Shown piece after piece: positions 8,141-17,558 of a DNA stretch of 64,000 nucleotides (position 1 is its first letter; the number at the start of each line of letters is the position of its first letter). The notes under the pieces are model-generated. The model was not told the DNA's origin. It worked only from the letters and a program-made list of their open reading frames with translations, and searched no databases. The stretch is from Falsigemmobacter faecalis (GTDB lineage: Bacteria; Pseudomonadota; Alphaproteobacteria; Rhodobacterales; Rhodobacteraceae). The position numbers were made by a program, and so were the translations under genes. Where the stretch lies: NCBI RefSeq assembly GCF_003863335.1, contig NZ_RRAZ01000017.1, positions 1 through 64,000 of the forward strand. The letters run 5' to 3'.

Positions 8141-9112
8141 TCAGCGCCGCCGCCGCCCGGCCCGCGGAACCGACGAGGTCCCGCCACCCTGCCCGCCGCG
8201 CCCCTGCTGCCCCCCTGACGCAAAGGGACCCGTCGCAGCCGGCCGCGGCGCGGGCACGGAGAGCCCGCCCGCAGGCCCGGCCATGGCTTCAAGCGCCGCC
8301 ACCCGATTGGCGGTTGAGGGATGCGTGGAGAACAGCTTATCGCGCGCATGGGCATGCAGCGGGTTGATGATGAACATATGCGCCAGAGCCGGATTGCGCT
8401 CGGCCGCAGGATTGTCGATCCGCGCCGACAGCCCCTCCAGCCGCCGCAGCGCCGAGGCCAGCCACAAAGGATTGCCGCAGATCTCTGCGCCGATCCGGTC
8501 CGCCTCATATTCGCGTGACCGCGAGATCGCCATCTGCACCACCGCCGCCGCCATCGGGGCCACGATCATCATCACAATCGTCCCTACCGCGCCCAGTGGC
8601 CGGTCGCGGTTGCTGCCGCCAAAGAGAAAGGCAAAATTGGCCAGCATGGAAATCGCCCCTGCCATGGTGGCGGTGACCGACATAATCAGCGTGTCGCGGC
8701 TTTTGATATGCGCAAGCTCATGCGCCATAACCGCCGCGATCTCCTCCTGCGACATGCTGCGCAAAAGCCCCGTGGTCGCCGCCACAGCCGCATTGTCGGG
8801 ATTGCGCCCCGTGGCAAAGGCATTGGGCTGGTCGGCCTCAATCACATAGACCTTCGGCGGCGGCATCCCGGCCCGGTCGGCCATCTGATGCACCATCTGC
8901 ACCAGATAGGGCGAGGAGCGGCTGTCCACCTCCCGCGCGCCGGTCATCGACAGCACCGCCTTGTCCGAGTTCCACCAGGCCAGCAGATTGGTCACCGCCG
9001 CAAAGCCCAGCGCAATCACCGCGCCGCCGCCGCCGCCGATCATCGCGCCGATCCCCATGAACAGCGCCGTCATCCCTGCCATCAGGACGGCTGTCTTTGC
9101 ATATCCCTGCAT
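8141..9112 (-). CDS. htpX: Membrane zinc metalloprotease HtpX
   Basis: Heat-shock-type M48 protease of the inner membrane (323 aa) that degrades misfolded membrane proteins. Two N-terminal spans (about 7-27 and 30-47), catalytic HELAH at residues 131-135 with its glutamate 132, a second hydrophobic hairpin near 145-195 and the third zinc ligand in [13 protein letters not shown]. The last 45 residues are a Gly/Pro/Arg-rich tail (ending GRRRR) of low complexity. Its location between ruvA and ruvB is unusual. Confidence 0.95.
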   Translation of the reverse strand: MQGYAKTAVLMAGMTALFMGIGAMIGGGGGAVIALGFAAVTNLLAWWNSDKAVLSMTGAREVDSRSSPYLVQMVHQMADRAGMPPPKVYVIEADQPNAFATGRNPDNAAVAATTGLLRSMSQEEIAAVMAHELAHIKSRDTLIMSVTATMAGAISMLANFAFLFGGSNRDRPLGAVGTIVMMIVAPMAAAVVQMAISRSREYEADRIGAEICGNPLWLASALRRLEGLSARIDNPAAERNPALAHMFIINPLHAHARDKLFSTHPSTANRVAALEAMAGPAGGLSVPAPRPAATGPFASGGQQGRGGQGGGTSSVPRAGRRRR

Positions 9113-9173
9113 TTGCTGAACCCCGCTGAGATTTCAGAGAGATATGGTCAGCGCGGCGGCCCGCGACAAGCCC

Positions 9174-9866
9174 TCAGCGCTGCGGCTGCAACAGCTTCAG
9201 CGCCGCGCGGATCAGCCCTGAGGTCTCAAGGCCCTCCGTCTCCCCCGCCGCCTGCGCCACCGCCGCCGCCGCATCCCCCTGGGCATAGCCAAGGTTCAAA
9301 AGCGCCGACAGCGCATCGGCACTCGCCGCCGCAGAAGGCGCCACCACCGCAGCCGCCGCCGCCCGGCGCCTGGCAGAGGGTTTGGGCGCAGAGGCCGCCT
9401 CGGCCTCAATGACCTCGGCGTCGAAATCCGCCTCAGCCCCCATGGCCCCGCCCCTGGCCATCAGCATCGGGGCTTTGCTCTTCAGCTCCAGCACCACGCG
9501 CTGCGCGATCTTCGCACCAATCCCCGGGGCCGCCGTCAGCGCCTTGGTATCGCCCAGCGCAATCGCCCGCGCCGTGCCCTCCGGCCCGAGGGTGCCGAGG
9601 ATCGCCAGCGCCGCCTTCGCTCCCACACCCTGCACGGTGGTCAAAAGCCGGTGCCACTCACGGTCAATCAGCGTCGGAAAACCGATCAGCTGCAGCAGAT
9701 CTTCCCGCACGATCATCTCGGTATAAAGCGCCGCCGCCTGCCCCACGGGCGGCAGCTGCGCCAGCGTGCGGTCCGACACCATCACCTCATAGCCCACGCC
9801 GCGCACATCGAGGATGACATGGCCATCCCCCTTCCAGTCAATGAGACCCGAAAGCTTCCCGATCAT
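9174..9866 (-). CDS. ruvA: Holliday junction DNA-binding protein RuvA
   Basis: Tetrameric junction-binding partner of RuvB (230 aa). N-terminal OB-fold ([28 protein letters not shown] in two pieces), tandem helix-hairpin-helix region ([17 protein letters not shown] and [16 protein letters not shown]), acidic pin region, then an extended Ala-rich linker (about 150-185) longer than in E. coli and a C-terminal RuvB-binding domain. It overlaps ruvC by 4 bp. Confidence 0.97.
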   Translation of the reverse strand: MIGKLSGLIDWKGDGHVILDVRGVGYEVMVSDRTLAQLPPVGQAAALYTEMIVREDLLQLIGFPTLIDREWHRLLTTVQGVGAKAALAILGTLGPEGTARAIALGDTKALTAAPGIGAKIAQRVVLELKSKAPMLMARGGAMGAEADFDAEVIEAEAASAPKPSARRRAAAAAVVAPSAAASADALSALLNLGYAQGDAAAAVAQAAGETEGLETSGLIRAALKLLQPQR

Positions 9867-10384
9867 CCCGCAGCCCTTTGCCCTTCCGCACGTTTCACCG
9901 CCGCCAGCAGGCGGTCAGAGGATTGCAGATGATGCGCATGACAGATCGCAATCGCAAGCGCATCCGCCGCATCCGGCCCCGCGATCACAGCGCCTGGAAA
10001 CTGAAAACGCACCATGTGATCGACCTGCTGCTTGGCCGCATGCCCCACACCCACCACGCATTTCTTAATGGCGTTCGGGGCATATTCGCCGACCGTCAAC
10101 CCGGCCTGGGCCGGAACCAGCAGCGCAATGCCGCGCGCCTGCCCGAGCTTCAGGGTCGAAACCGCGTCTTTGTTCACAAAGGTCTGCTCCACCGCCGCCG
10201 CATCGGGCTGATAAAGCCGCAGCACCTCGGTCAGCTGGCTGTGCAGCGACAAAAGCCGCGGCGCCAGATCCCCCGGCTCTGAATGGCAGACGCCATTGGC
10301 GACATGGGTCAGACGGCTGCCCGCCACATCAATCACCCCCCAGCCGAGGTTCCGCAATCCGGGGTCGATACCTAAAACACGCAT
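9863..10384 (-). CDS. ruvC: Crossover junction endodeoxyribonuclease RuvC
   Basis: RNase H-fold resolvase (173 aa) that cleaves Holliday junctions. The acidic active site is complete: D7 in [14 protein letters not shown], a glutamate in [13 protein letters not shown] (about 66) and the C-terminal pair in [18 protein letters not shown] (about 138-141). First gene of the ruv series, with its stop overlapping ruvA. Confidence 0.97.
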   Translation of the reverse strand: MRVLGIDPGLRNLGWGVIDVAGSRLTHVANGVCHSEPGDLAPRLLSLHSQLTEVLRLYQPDAAAVEQTFVNKDAVSTLKLGQARGIALLVPAQAGLTVGEYAPNAIKKCVVGVGHAAKQQVDHMVRFQFPGAVIAGPDAADALAIAICHAHHLQSSDRLLAAVKRAEGQRAAG

Positions 10385-10678
10385 GCCTGCCTGATCCTTG
10401 TTTTGGCCAGTCTGGCACGAAACATGAACATTCTCCAGCCCTTAGCCGCCCTGCCCAAAATTTCTGCAACGCAGCGAAATTCCCTGCTGTTTTCCGCGCC
10501 GCCTGCGATCTTTTCAATCACCTTAATTTTAAGGACGTGGCGTCACTCACAGCCATGCAGAAAACGCAAGCCGGTCATGTGAAATCGGGGAGTTGTTTTG
10601 CACATGCAGCATGAATATCTGGCAGTCATCGAATGAGAAGCCTGTGGATCAGGCAGTTTATGAAAAGGATGTTCAACC

Positions 10679-10885
10679 ATGGCCGCTTTCGAAACCACCC
10701 GCCCGATGCAGGGATCCATCGGGGGCGGGCTGAGTTCTTTCTTCCGCTCCGTGACCGAGCGTCTCCTTCAGTGGAACGATCTGCGCGTGACCCGCAAAGC
10801 GCTGGCACGCCTGTCGGATCGTGAACTGGATGATATCGGTCTGTGCCGGGGCGATCTGGAAAATATCTCCGCCCACCTGCGCTGA
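10679..10885 (+). CDS. DUF1127 small protein
   Basis: A 68-aa protein ending in the DUF1127 (YjiS-like) motif RKALARLSDRELDDIGLCRGD, an arginine-rich helix-turn pair. RBS AAAAGGA lies 9 nt before the ATG. In Rhodobacter sphaeroides a DUF1127 protein encoded with small RNAs has been linked to RNA turnover and stress responses; whether this one acts the same way is inference. A long leader (ruvC starts at 10384 on the other strand) and a hairpin at 10927 follow the pattern of a single stress-induced gene. Confidence 0.85.
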   Translation: MAAFETTRPMQGSIGGGLSSFFRSVTERLLQWNDLRVTRKALARLSDRELDDIGLCRGDLENISAHLR

Positions 10886-10926
10886 TCTTTGCGGCGGCCC
10901 TGCCGCCCGCAGCGTCTGAGAGGGAC

Positions 10927-10960
10927 AGGCCGCGCCGGGACTCCGGTGCGGCCTTTACCT
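10927..10960 (+). terminator. Probable terminator of the DUF1127 gene
   Basis: Outer stem AGGCCGC / GCGGCCT enclosing an inner CCGG-GACT-CCGG stem, then a T-rich tail TTTACCTTTT. It ends the transcript about 40-75 nt after the DUF1127 stop. Confidence 0.6.
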
Positions 10961-10999
10961 TTTCCGGGTCCTGCGCAGCCTGCGACAGGTCCGGATATG

Positions 11000-11029
11000 A
11001 AAAAACCGCCGGTCTCCCGGCGGTTTTTT
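11000..11029. terminator. Bidirectional terminator (DUF1127 / prmA)
   Basis: AAAAAACCGCCGG pairs with CCGGCGGTTTTTT around a short loop. It lies just beyond the 3' end of minus-strand prmA (11048) and would also stop read-through from the plus strand. Confidence 0.85.
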
Positions 11030-11047
11030 GTCTTCTTTGGCTATGCC

Positions 11048-11923
11048 TCAGCCGCGCAGCAGCACCAGGGTGCTCCATTCGCCGATCTGCGTATGCTCTT
11101 TCAGGCTGAAGCCCTGGGCCACATAGGCATCCAGAATAGACTCGGACTGCACGGTCAGAAGCCCTGAAAGAATCAGGTGACCCCCGGTGGCCGCATGTTT
11201 CGCCATATCCGGTGCCAGCTGCACCAGCGGGCCTTTGAGGATATTTGCAAAGATCAGATCATAGGGCGCGCGCGCCTTCAGATCGCGGTGATCAAAGCCC
11301 GCCGCCTCAACACAGGGCACGCGGTCCGCAAGCCCATTGATCTCCGCATTGGCGATGGCGACATCAACCGCCACCTGATCGATATCCGAGGCGATGATCT
11401 GCGCTTCCGGCCAGAGCCGCGCCGCCGCCAGCGCCAGAACCCCGGTGCCCGAGCCGATATCGGCCACGTTTTTCACCTCAAGCCCTGCAGCGCCCAGACG
11501 GTCCACCGCCTTCAGGCAGCCCAGCGTGGTGCCGTGATGGCCGGTGCCAAAGGCCACCGTCGCCTCAATCTGCAGCGGGATCACGCCGCTTGCGGGCACT
11601 TTATCAATGTCATGGCTGCCAAAAAGGAAGAAGCGGCCCGCTTCGACCGGGGCCAGATCGCGGCGCACTTTGGCGACCCAGTCGATCTCCGGGATCTCCG
11701 AGACGATCATGCCCTTCGCGCCAAAGGCGGTGGCGATGATGTCGAGGACCAGCTCATTCGGGGCTTCGGTGAAATAGGCACCGACCTCCCACAACTCGGA
11801 GCCGTCCTCGATCTCAAAGACGCCGACGCCATAGGGCTCGGGCGTCAGTTTCTCCAGAGCGGCGGCGAGGGCATCGGCCGCCTCTTTGCCGTCAAGCGAG
11901 GTGATCGCGGAATAGCTGGGCAT
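11048..11923 (-). CDS. prmA: Ribosomal protein L11 methyltransferase
   Basis: SAM-dependent methyltransferase (291 aa) that trimethylates L11. The SAM-binding motif I VADIGSGTGVLALAAARL sits near residues 155-172, the acidic end of strand 2 in IIASDIDQVAVDVA, and the PrmA hallmark IFANILKGPLVQLAP (N-I-L) near 235. The N-terminal substrate-recognition domain is divergent, as usual in Rhodobacterales. Between it and msrA (11995-12023) a GC-rich hairpin without a T-run probably ends msrA. Confidence 0.93.
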   Translation of the reverse strand: MPSYSAITSLDGKEAADALAAALEKLTPEPYGVGVFEIEDGSELWEVGAYFTEAPNELVLDIIATAFGAKGMIVSEIPEIDWVAKVRRDLAPVEAGRFFLFGSHDIDKVPASGVIPLQIEATVAFGTGHHGTTLGCLKAVDRLGAAGLEVKNVADIGSGTGVLALAAARLWPEAQIIASDIDQVAVDVAIANAEINGLADRVPCVEAAGFDHRDLKARAPYDLIFANILKGPLVQLAPDMAKHAATGGHLILSGLLTVQSESILDAYVAQGFSLKEHTQIGEWSTLVLLRG

Positions 11924-12033
11924 CGGTCAGATCCTGAACTGAAACATGGCCGGCCTGTCAGAAAGCCGCCCCTTTGGCTGCGGGTTTGCCCCGGGCCGCC
12001 CCGGTGGTCAAGGCCGGGGCGGCTGTTCGGGCG

Positions 12034-12696
12034 TCAGGCCGCAGGGGCTGCGGGCGGCGCGATCGGGCAGCTGACACCGGTGCCTTTGAGCCCGCAATAG
12101 CCATCGGGGTTCTTCGCCAGATACTGCTGGTGATAGTCTTCGGCGTAGTAGAACTCCGGCGCCATGGCGATCTCGGTGGTCACAAAGCCCTGGCCGGCCC
12201 GCATCAGGCGATGCTGATAAAGCGCGCGGCTGGCCTCAGCCGCCTCCAGTTGCCCGGGCGTGGTGACATAGAGCGCCGAGCGGTACTGGGTGCCGGTGTC
12301 ATTGCCCTGGCGGAACCCCTGGGTCGGATTGTGGCTTTCCCAGAAGATCTTCAGCAGCGCCGCAAAGCTGATCTGCGCCGGGTCCCAGACCACCCGCACA
12401 GATTCGGTGTGATTGGTCAGCCCCGAGCAGACCTCTTCATAGGTCGGGTTCAGCGTCACACCGCCCTGATAGCCCGCCGCCGTCAGCCAGACGCCGGGCT
12501 GCTGCCAGAACAGCCGCTCCACCCCCCAGAAACAGCCCATGGCGAAGAAAGCCTCTTCCATGCCCCCGGGCGCTTCGGCCTTTTGATCCACACCGAACAG
12601 CAGATGCTGCGCAGAGGTGCGCAGCGGCGCAGAGCGCCCCGGCAGCGTCTCCGAAGGCGACAGCAGTTCAGCGGGTTTGCGGATGAACCAGGACAT
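12034..12696 (-). CDS. msrA: Peptide methionine sulfoxide reductase MsrA
   Basis: Repairs methionine-S-sulfoxide in proteins using thioredoxin. The catalytic GCFWGVE motif has its nucleophile at C55; further family signatures are [27 protein letters not shown] and [10 protein letters not shown]-terminal resolving cysteine occurs in GVSCPI. At 220 aa it has a 45-residue N-terminal stretch ahead of the domain like E. coli MsrA. The gene appears monocistronic; there is no msrB beside it. Confidence 0.97.
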   Translation of the reverse strand: MSWFIRKPAELLSPSETLPGRSAPLRTSAQHLLFGVDQKAEAPGGMEEAFFAMGCFWGVERLFWQQPGVWLTAAGYQGGVTLNPTYEEVCSGLTNHTESVRVVWDPAQISFAALLKIFWESHNPTQGFRQGNDTGTQYRSALYVTTPGQLEAAEASRALYQHRLMRAGQGFVTTEIAMAPEFYYAEDYHQQYLAKNPDGYCGLKGTGVSCPIAPPAAPAA

Positions 12697-12772
12697 AGAA
12701 GCACTCCGTCAGGGCGGCAGGGGGCCGCCGGTTTCCCCCAATATGGGCAGTCCCCGGCCCGCTGCCAAGACG

Positions 12773-13393
12773 TCAGGACAGCGCGGCGCGCACGCGGCCT
12801 GCCACATCGGCCGTCCCGCCCGCGCCTTCAATCCGGCGGAATCGGTCGGGCGCGGCTGCGGCCAGATCCAGAAACGCGTCCCGCATCCGGGCCTGCATCG
12901 CAAGGCCCATATCCTCAAACCGCTGCTCGCCTCCGGCACGGGCCCGGGCGCGGGCCAGACCCTCAGCAGGGTCAATGTCGATCAGCAGCGTCAGATCCGG
13001 GTCCTGGCCGATCATCAGCGCGTGAAGCGCATCCACGGCCGCGCGCAGATCACCGCGGGTGACGCCCTGATAGACGCGGGTCGAATCAACATAGCGGTCG
13101 CAGATCACCAAAGCCCCCCGCGCCAGCGCCGGGCGGATCGTGCGCTCCAGATGATCGCGGCGCGCGGCGGTGAAAAGGAGAAGCTCTGTCTCTGGCGACC
13201 AGCGATCGGCATCGCCCTCCAGAACCAGACGGCGGATCTCTTCGGCACCGGGGCTTCCACCCGGCTCGCGGGTCAGCACGACCTCATGGCCCTCGCCCCG
13301 CAGGGTCTCGGCCAGCAGACGTGCCTGTGTGGATTTCCCTGATCCGTCAATGCCTTCAAAGCTGATGAACAGCCCCTTACCCGGTGTCAGCAC
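12773..13393 (-). CDS. tmk: Thymidylate kinase
   Basis: Phosphorylates dTMP to dTDP (206 aa). P-loop FEGIDGSGKSTQ at residues 13-24, the DRYVDSTRVYQG substrate motif near 97, and the LID segment RARARAGGEQRFED near 150, whose arginines mark the class with basic LID residues. It starts 2 bp after the dac stop (13396), so it is co-transcribed with the carboxypeptidase and SPOR genes, an order known from Rhodobacteraceae. Confidence 0.96.
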   Translation of the reverse strand: MLTPGKGLFISFEGIDGSGKSTQARLLAETLRGEGHEVVLTREPGGSPGAEEIRRLVLEGDADRWSPETELLLFTAARRDHLERTIRPALARGALVICDRYVDSTRVYQGVTRGDLRAAVDALHALMIGQDPDLTLLIDIDPAEGLARARARAGGEQRFEDMGLAMQARMRDAFLDLAAAAPDRFRRIEGAGGTADVAGRVRAALS

Positions 13394-13395
13394 GC

Positions 13396-14556
13396 TCAGA
13401 ACACCAGTTTAGAGGCGGCCCGGCCGCCCAGCACGGAGACCGCGGTGGTCAGACGGTTCAGGAAACCGGCTTTCGGCACGTCATTCTCGACCAGCACCGG
13501 GCTGCGCAGATCGGGCATATCCGGCACCGAGACGATCAGCTCCCCGACCTGGTCCCCCGCCTTCAGCGGTGCATGAAGCGGGCCCTGCCATTCCACACGG
13601 GCGGTGACGCCCTTGCCGGGGGTGGCCGGGACCAGAACCTGAACATTCTCAGCCGCGATCAGACCCACGCTGGAGGCTTCACCCAGGAAGACCGGGGCCT
13701 CGGCCACACGGGTCTTTTCATTGGCGATGGTGCGCAGGCTGAACTGACGGAAGGCCCAGTTGGTGATCCGCTCGCTTTCCTCCGCGCGGGCCACCTCGGT
13801 ATCAAGGCCCGAGATCACGAAGATCAGACGGCGGTCGCCCTGTTTGACCGAACCCACAAGGCTGTAACCCGCTTCCGCAGTATGGCCGGTTTTCAGGCCA
13901 TCCGCGCCAACCCCAAGGCTGAGAAGCGGATTGCGGTTGCGCGCATTCGCCGGGGCGCGGTCTTTATAATTGAAGTGGGTCTCTGAGAAGATCGGGTAAT
14001 ATTCCGGGAAATCCTCAATCAGATGCTGCGCGAGGATCCCCAGATCGCTCATCGACATCCGATGCTCAGGATGCGGCCAGCCGGAGGCATTCGCCAGGGT
14101 CGTATCCCCCATGCCCAGCGCCCGCGCCCGCTCGGTCGCCAGTCTGGAGAACGCCTCTTCGCTGCCCGCCAGACCTTCGGCCACCACCACACAGGCGTCA
14201 TTGCCGGAGTTCACGATGATCCCGCGGATCAGATCTTCAACCGTGGGGCGGTCCTGCTCATTGAGGAACATGGTCGAGCCGCCCATGGCGCGGGCCTTGC
14301 TGGAGACCGAGAACTCGGTGTCCATCGAGATGCGGCCATCGCGCACGGCCTCAAAGAGGATATAAAGCGTCATCAGTTTCGACATCGAGGCCGGGGGCAG
14401 CGCGCGATGCGCGTCTTTCTCCAGCAGGACCGAGCCGGTGGTCATATCATAGACCCAGGCCGCTTTGGCGCGGGTCTCAAAGCCAAAAGCGGTGCTGGCA
14501 AGAAGCGCTGCCGCGACCGCAGGCACCAGAGCGGGGATCAGGCGGAGGGGTTTCAT
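13396..14556 (-). CDS. dacC: D-alanyl-D-alanine carboxypeptidase (PBP5/6-like)
   Basis: Low-molecular-weight penicillin-binding protein (386 aa, S11 family) that trims the terminal D-Ala of peptidoglycan stems. A signal peptide ends near residue 24 (ASTAFGFE). The active-site motifs are all visible: SMSK (S57-K60), SGN near 117 and KTG near 220 (LKTGHTAEAGY). The C-terminal domain (about 275-360) and a final amphipathic helix suggest periplasmic membrane attachment. It sits between the SPOR lipoprotein gene and tmk in one operon. Confidence 0.94.
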   Translation of the reverse strand: MKPLRLIPALVPAVAAALLASTAFGFETRAKAAWVYDMTTGSVLLEKDAHRALPPASMSKLMTLYILFEAVRDGRISMDTEFSVSSKARAMGGSTMFLNEQDRPTVEDLIRGIIVNSGNDACVVVAEGLAGSEEAFSRLATERARALGMGDTTLANASGWPHPEHRMSMSDLGILAQHLIEDFPEYYPIFSETHFNYKDRAPANARNRNPLLSLGVGADGLKTGHTAEAGYSLVGSVKQGDRRLIFVISGLDTEVARAEESERITNWAFRQFSLRTIANEKTRVAEAPVFLGEASSVGLIAAENVQVLVPATPGKGVTARVEWQGPLHAPLKAGDQVGELIVSVPDMPDLRSPVLVENDVPKAGFLNRLTTAVSVLGGRAASKLVF

Positions 14557-14602
14557 GGCAGGCTCCTTGGGTACTTGGACCGAAACTTGAAACGTCCCGC
14601 GC

Positions 14603-15433
14603 TCAGCGCGAGACGAAATAGGCGTCTTTAAAGCCGGCGGCTTTCACCTTGCCGAGCAGCGCATCGCGGCCCGCGGCATCCGCCGGACCCGCCGTCACGC
14701 GCCAGAAGGTTTTGCCCTGGCTGCTTTCCTGGCGAACTTCGGCTTTCACGCCGGCTTTGCCAAGCTGCGAGACCGCACTGCGGGCATTTGCCTCAACGCT
14801 GAAGATGCCGATCTGCACAAGGTGGCGACCCTGAGCAGCAGCAGCCACCGGACGCGCGGGGGCTGCCGGGGCCGAAGCGGCCGCCGCAGCAGGACGCGCT
14901 TTCGGCGTCACAGGGGCAATTGCTGCAACGGGTGCCGCAGCGGCGGGCAGCGTTTCAGTGGCGATGGTCTCCGCCTGATCGAGGACCGGGGCTGCGGGGG
15001 CCACCTCCACCGGGGCATCTTCGCGGCGCAAAGCGGTAACGTCGAGTTTCACCGGCGCACCTGCCAGCATCTCAAGCGCGGCGGCGGCATCCGATGAGAC
15101 CTGCAGCTTCGGCCCCGGCATCTCGCGTTCGCGCCGGAACAGCGCGCCGATCACGAATTTGCCATTGACCGGATTGCGGATGATCACCCGCTCAGGATCT
15201 TTCACGCCCGGATAGGCGACCCAGACCCCGCCCAGCGAGGGGCGGCCATCCCAAAGGCCCATATCGGACTTCTGAAAGACATCCGGAGCCTCGGTGTCGC
15301 GTTCAACCACACGGGTGGTGCCACCGGATGAGACCGGGGCGCCATCCGTCGAAGACGCGCCATCCAGACAGCCGCTGAGCACGACCAGAGCGCTGGCCGC
15401 AAGAATCCACGCACGCGCATTGCGCCCTGCCAT
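14603..15433 (-). CDS. SPOR-domain lipoprotein
   Basis: A 276-aa envelope protein. The start at 15433 follows GAGGGGG at proper spacing and gives a lipoprotein signal ILAASALVVLSGCLDG (cysteine about 20). The middle (about 130-190) is an Ala/Pro-rich linker, and the last 75 residues are a SPOR domain (GRHLVQIGIFSVEANARS ... FWRVTAGP ... GFKDAYFVSR) that binds denuded septal peptidoglycan glycans. It is related in layout to RlpA-like/SPOR proteins but the RlpA catalytic double-psi barrel is not evident. First gene of the SPOR-dac-tmk unit. Confidence 0.85.
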   Translation of the reverse strand: MAGRNARAWILAASALVVLSGCLDGASSTDGAPVSSGGTTRVVERDTEAPDVFQKSDMGLWDGRPSLGGVWVAYPGVKDPERVIIRNPVNGKFVIGALFRREREMPGPKLQVSSDAAAALEMLAGAPVKLDVTALRREDAPVEVAPAAPVLDQAETIATETLPAAAAPVAAIAPVTPKARPAAAAASAPAAPARPVAAAAQGRHLVQIGIFSVEANARSAVSQLGKAGVKAEVRQESSQGKTFWRVTAGPADAAGRDALLGKVKAAGFKDAYFVSR

Positions 15434-15444
15434 CGTCTGCCCCC

Positions 15445-16110
15445 TCAGCCGGTTTGCCCGACCTTTCCGCGACACACCCTGAAGTGGCCGGATTGAAATT
15501 TGTCCGTAGCATAGCGATGCACCGCCGGGGTGGAAAGTGCGCAGCAAATCCCGATCGCGAAAAGCCGCGCTGTCTCGCCGGAAATTGAACGGCCCCCAAT
15601 TGAAAAGACCTGGCCCCTGCCGTCCACACCTTCCCCAACCCCGGCAGAGGTCAGCGATCCGTCGATGTAATTATTGACGCTCTTTTTAGCGGCGCGGGTA
15701 TTGGCCACACCGCTCCCCATCGCGAAGCGGCCCCAACCTGCGCGGCTCTCAAAGCCACCAAAGGTCTGACCACCGCTGCCTGCGACCCCAACAGTCGGAC
15801 GCCCGCTGCCGGTCGCCAGAGTATCATCAAGACCAAGGCTCACCGAAGTTTGGTCGTCGTGGCGCGACGACAGCAGTTTAAGACCACTGGCCGGCCCCTG
15901 CGCATTGGCACCAAAGAACCAGGTGAAACCGATGCCGACGGCAGCGCCCCGGGGCTGCTCAATCCGGACTGGTTGATGGCAGGGTTCTGCGGCGGCCCGG
16001 GTTGCAAGGCTCACGGCGGCGGCACAAAGCGCGATACCGCAGGCTTTACGCAAAAATTCAAAGAGATCGTATAGTGCCCTGCCGGTTCTTGAAGAGAATG
16101 CAGACCCCAT
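15445..16110 (-). CDS. Putative secreted protein, possibly frameshifted at the 3' end
   Basis: Residues about 20-42 form a signal peptide (LRKACGIALCAAAVSLATRA, cut after AAA). The following 90 residues (GIGFTWFFGA ... VSLGLDDTLA ... RPTVGVAG ... GFESRAGWGRFAMGSGVANT) alternate like small beta-barrel or beta-sheet surface proteins seen in Rhodobacteraceae. After about residue 140 the sequence loses that character, and a stop (TAA near 15690) exists in the neighbouring frame, so an old frameshift could have prolonged the frame. The start is uncertain: ATG 16110, or TTG 16053 directly before the signal peptide. Confidence 0.5.
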   Translation of the reverse strand: MGSAFSSRTGRALYDLFEFLRKACGIALCAAAVSLATRAAAEPCHQPVRIEQPRGAAVGIGFTWFFGANAQGPASGLKLLSSRHDDQTSVSLGLDDTLATGSGRPTVGVAGSGGQTFGGFESRAGWGRFAMGSGVANTRAAKKSVNNYIDGSLTSAGVGEGVDGRGQVFSIGGRSISGETARLFAIGICCALSTPAVHRYATDKFQSGHFRVCRGKVGQTG

Positions 16111-16229
16111 CGCTTCCTGGCAGAAAAAAAGCCAGGCGCGGCCTGCCGGAGGAGCAACCCGCTCCCCACGGCAGCCCCTGACGCGCCCTCAGGCAGATGT
16201 CAGGAGAGCACCCGAGTGCAGGACGGCCC

Positions 16230-17405
16230 TTACACCACCTGCCCCGCAGCCCAGCCCGAAGACCAGGCCCACTGGAAGTTATAGCCACCAAGCCAGCCGG
16301 TCACATCCACCACCTCGCCGATGAAATAAAGTCCCGGCTGGCCGCGCGCCTCCATGGTCTTCGCGTCCAGATCGCGGGTATCCACCCCGCCGAGCGTCAC
16401 TTCCGCGGTGCGGTAGCCCTCAGTGCCCATGGGGCTGATCTCAAAACCGCCAAGCGTCTGGGCCAGCCGCTGCAGATCGGTGCCCTTCAGATCGGCGATG
16501 CGCCCCGTGGTGCCCGCCCAGGCCGCAAGCTGGCTCGCCAGCCGCGCCGGAAACAGCTTTGCCAGCGCATTGCCGGTGATCTGCCCGCCGGCGCTGCGTT
16601 TGACTTCGGCAATCTTCGCGGCCGCGTCCTGGCCGGGCATGAAATCCACCCGGATGCTCTCTCCCTCCCGCCAGTAGCTGGAGATCTGCAGGATCGACGG
16701 CCCCGAAAGCCCGCGGTGCGTAAAGAGAAGCCCCTCCCGGAAGGCGGCTTTGCCACTGCTGACCACCGCCTCAACAGAAAGCCCCGCCAGCGAGGCCATC
16801 TCTTCGCGCAAAGCATCCGAGAAGGTCAGCGGCACCAGCCCCGCCCGCGTCGCCACCATGCGCAGCCCGAACTGCCGCGCCAGATCATAGCCGATGCCCG
16901 TGGCCCCCATCTTCGGGATCGAGCGCCCGCCGGTCGCCACCACCAGGCTCTCTGCCGAGACCACGCCGCGCGAGGTCGCTATAATATAGCGCCCGTTATG
17001 CGAGACATCCGTGACCGAGACCCCGCAGGCCAGCTCCCCCCCGGCGGCACTCAGATCGCGCAGCAGCGCGTCAATCACCTGATCCGCCTTGCCGTCACAA
17101 AAGAGCTGTCCCAGCGTCTTTTCGTGGTACGCAATGCCCCAGCCCTGCATCCGCGCAATAAAGTCGTGCTGGGTGTAGCGGCTCAGCGCCGAGCGGGCAA
17201 AGCGCGGGTTATCAGAGAGATAGCGGTCGGGCGCGATCCCGAGATTGGTGAAGTTACACCGCCCGCCCCCGGAGATGCGGATCTTGCCCGCCGCTTTCGC
17301 CGCATGGTCGATCACCAGCACCGAACGGCCCCGCCGCGCCGCCTCAATCCCCGCAAAGAGGCCCGCCGCGCCCGCACCCAAAATCACCACATCGCGCTTA
17401 TCCAT
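16230..17405 (-). CDS. BaiN/YhiN-type FAD-dependent oxidoreductase
   Basis: Flavoprotein of the HI0933/YhiN family (391 aa). The N-terminal Rossmann motif VVILGAGAAGLFAGIEAARRG (in part) is followed by GKIRISGGGRCNFTN, the family's signature, and the C-terminal GEVVDVTGWLGGYNFQWAWSSG closes around FAD. The family's substrates are not settled; one gut-bacterial member (BaiN) acts on bile acid intermediates, so that name should not be taken as function. It is monocistronic with 118 bp to the gene downstream. Confidence 0.9.
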   Translation of the reverse strand: MDKRDVVILGAGAAGLFAGIEAARRGRSVLVIDHAAKAAGKIRISGGGRCNFTNLGIAPDRYLSDNPRFARSALSRYTQHDFIARMQGWGIAYHEKTLGQLFCDGKADQVIDALLRDLSAAGGELACGVSVTDVSHNGRYIIATSRGVVSAESLVVATGGRSIPKMGATGIGYDLARQFGLRMVATRAGLVPLTFSDALREEMASLAGLSVEAVVSSGKAAFREGLLFTHRGLSGPSILQISSYWREGESIRVDFMPGQDAAAKIAEVKRSAGGQITGNALAKLFPARLASQLAAWAGTTGRIADLKGTDLQRLAQTLGGFEISPMGTEGYRTAEVTLGGVDTRDLDAKTMEARGQPGLYFIGEVVDVTGWLGGYNFQWAWSSGWAAGQVV

Positions 17406-17488
17406 GTCACAGGCCTTATTTTGCTGAAGGCTTCGCAGATGTCAGAAAGAATTTCCGCAAGCAACGCGAAGTTATGGGAATTTCCCTC

Positions 17489-17517
17489 TTGCGGCCAGTC
17501 TGAGCCTTGGCTAAACA
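17489..17517 (+). promoter_or_regulatory. Promoter of the tRNA-Gln pair
   Basis: -35 TTGCGG (17489-17494), 17-bp spacer, -10 TAAACA (17512-17517), 41 bp before the first tRNA. The -35 context CTCTTGCGG recurs before the tRNA-Glu pair. Confidence 0.65.
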
Positions 17518-17558
17518 CCCCTCACACCGACGGAGCGACGGTTTAAACGCTTCACGGT

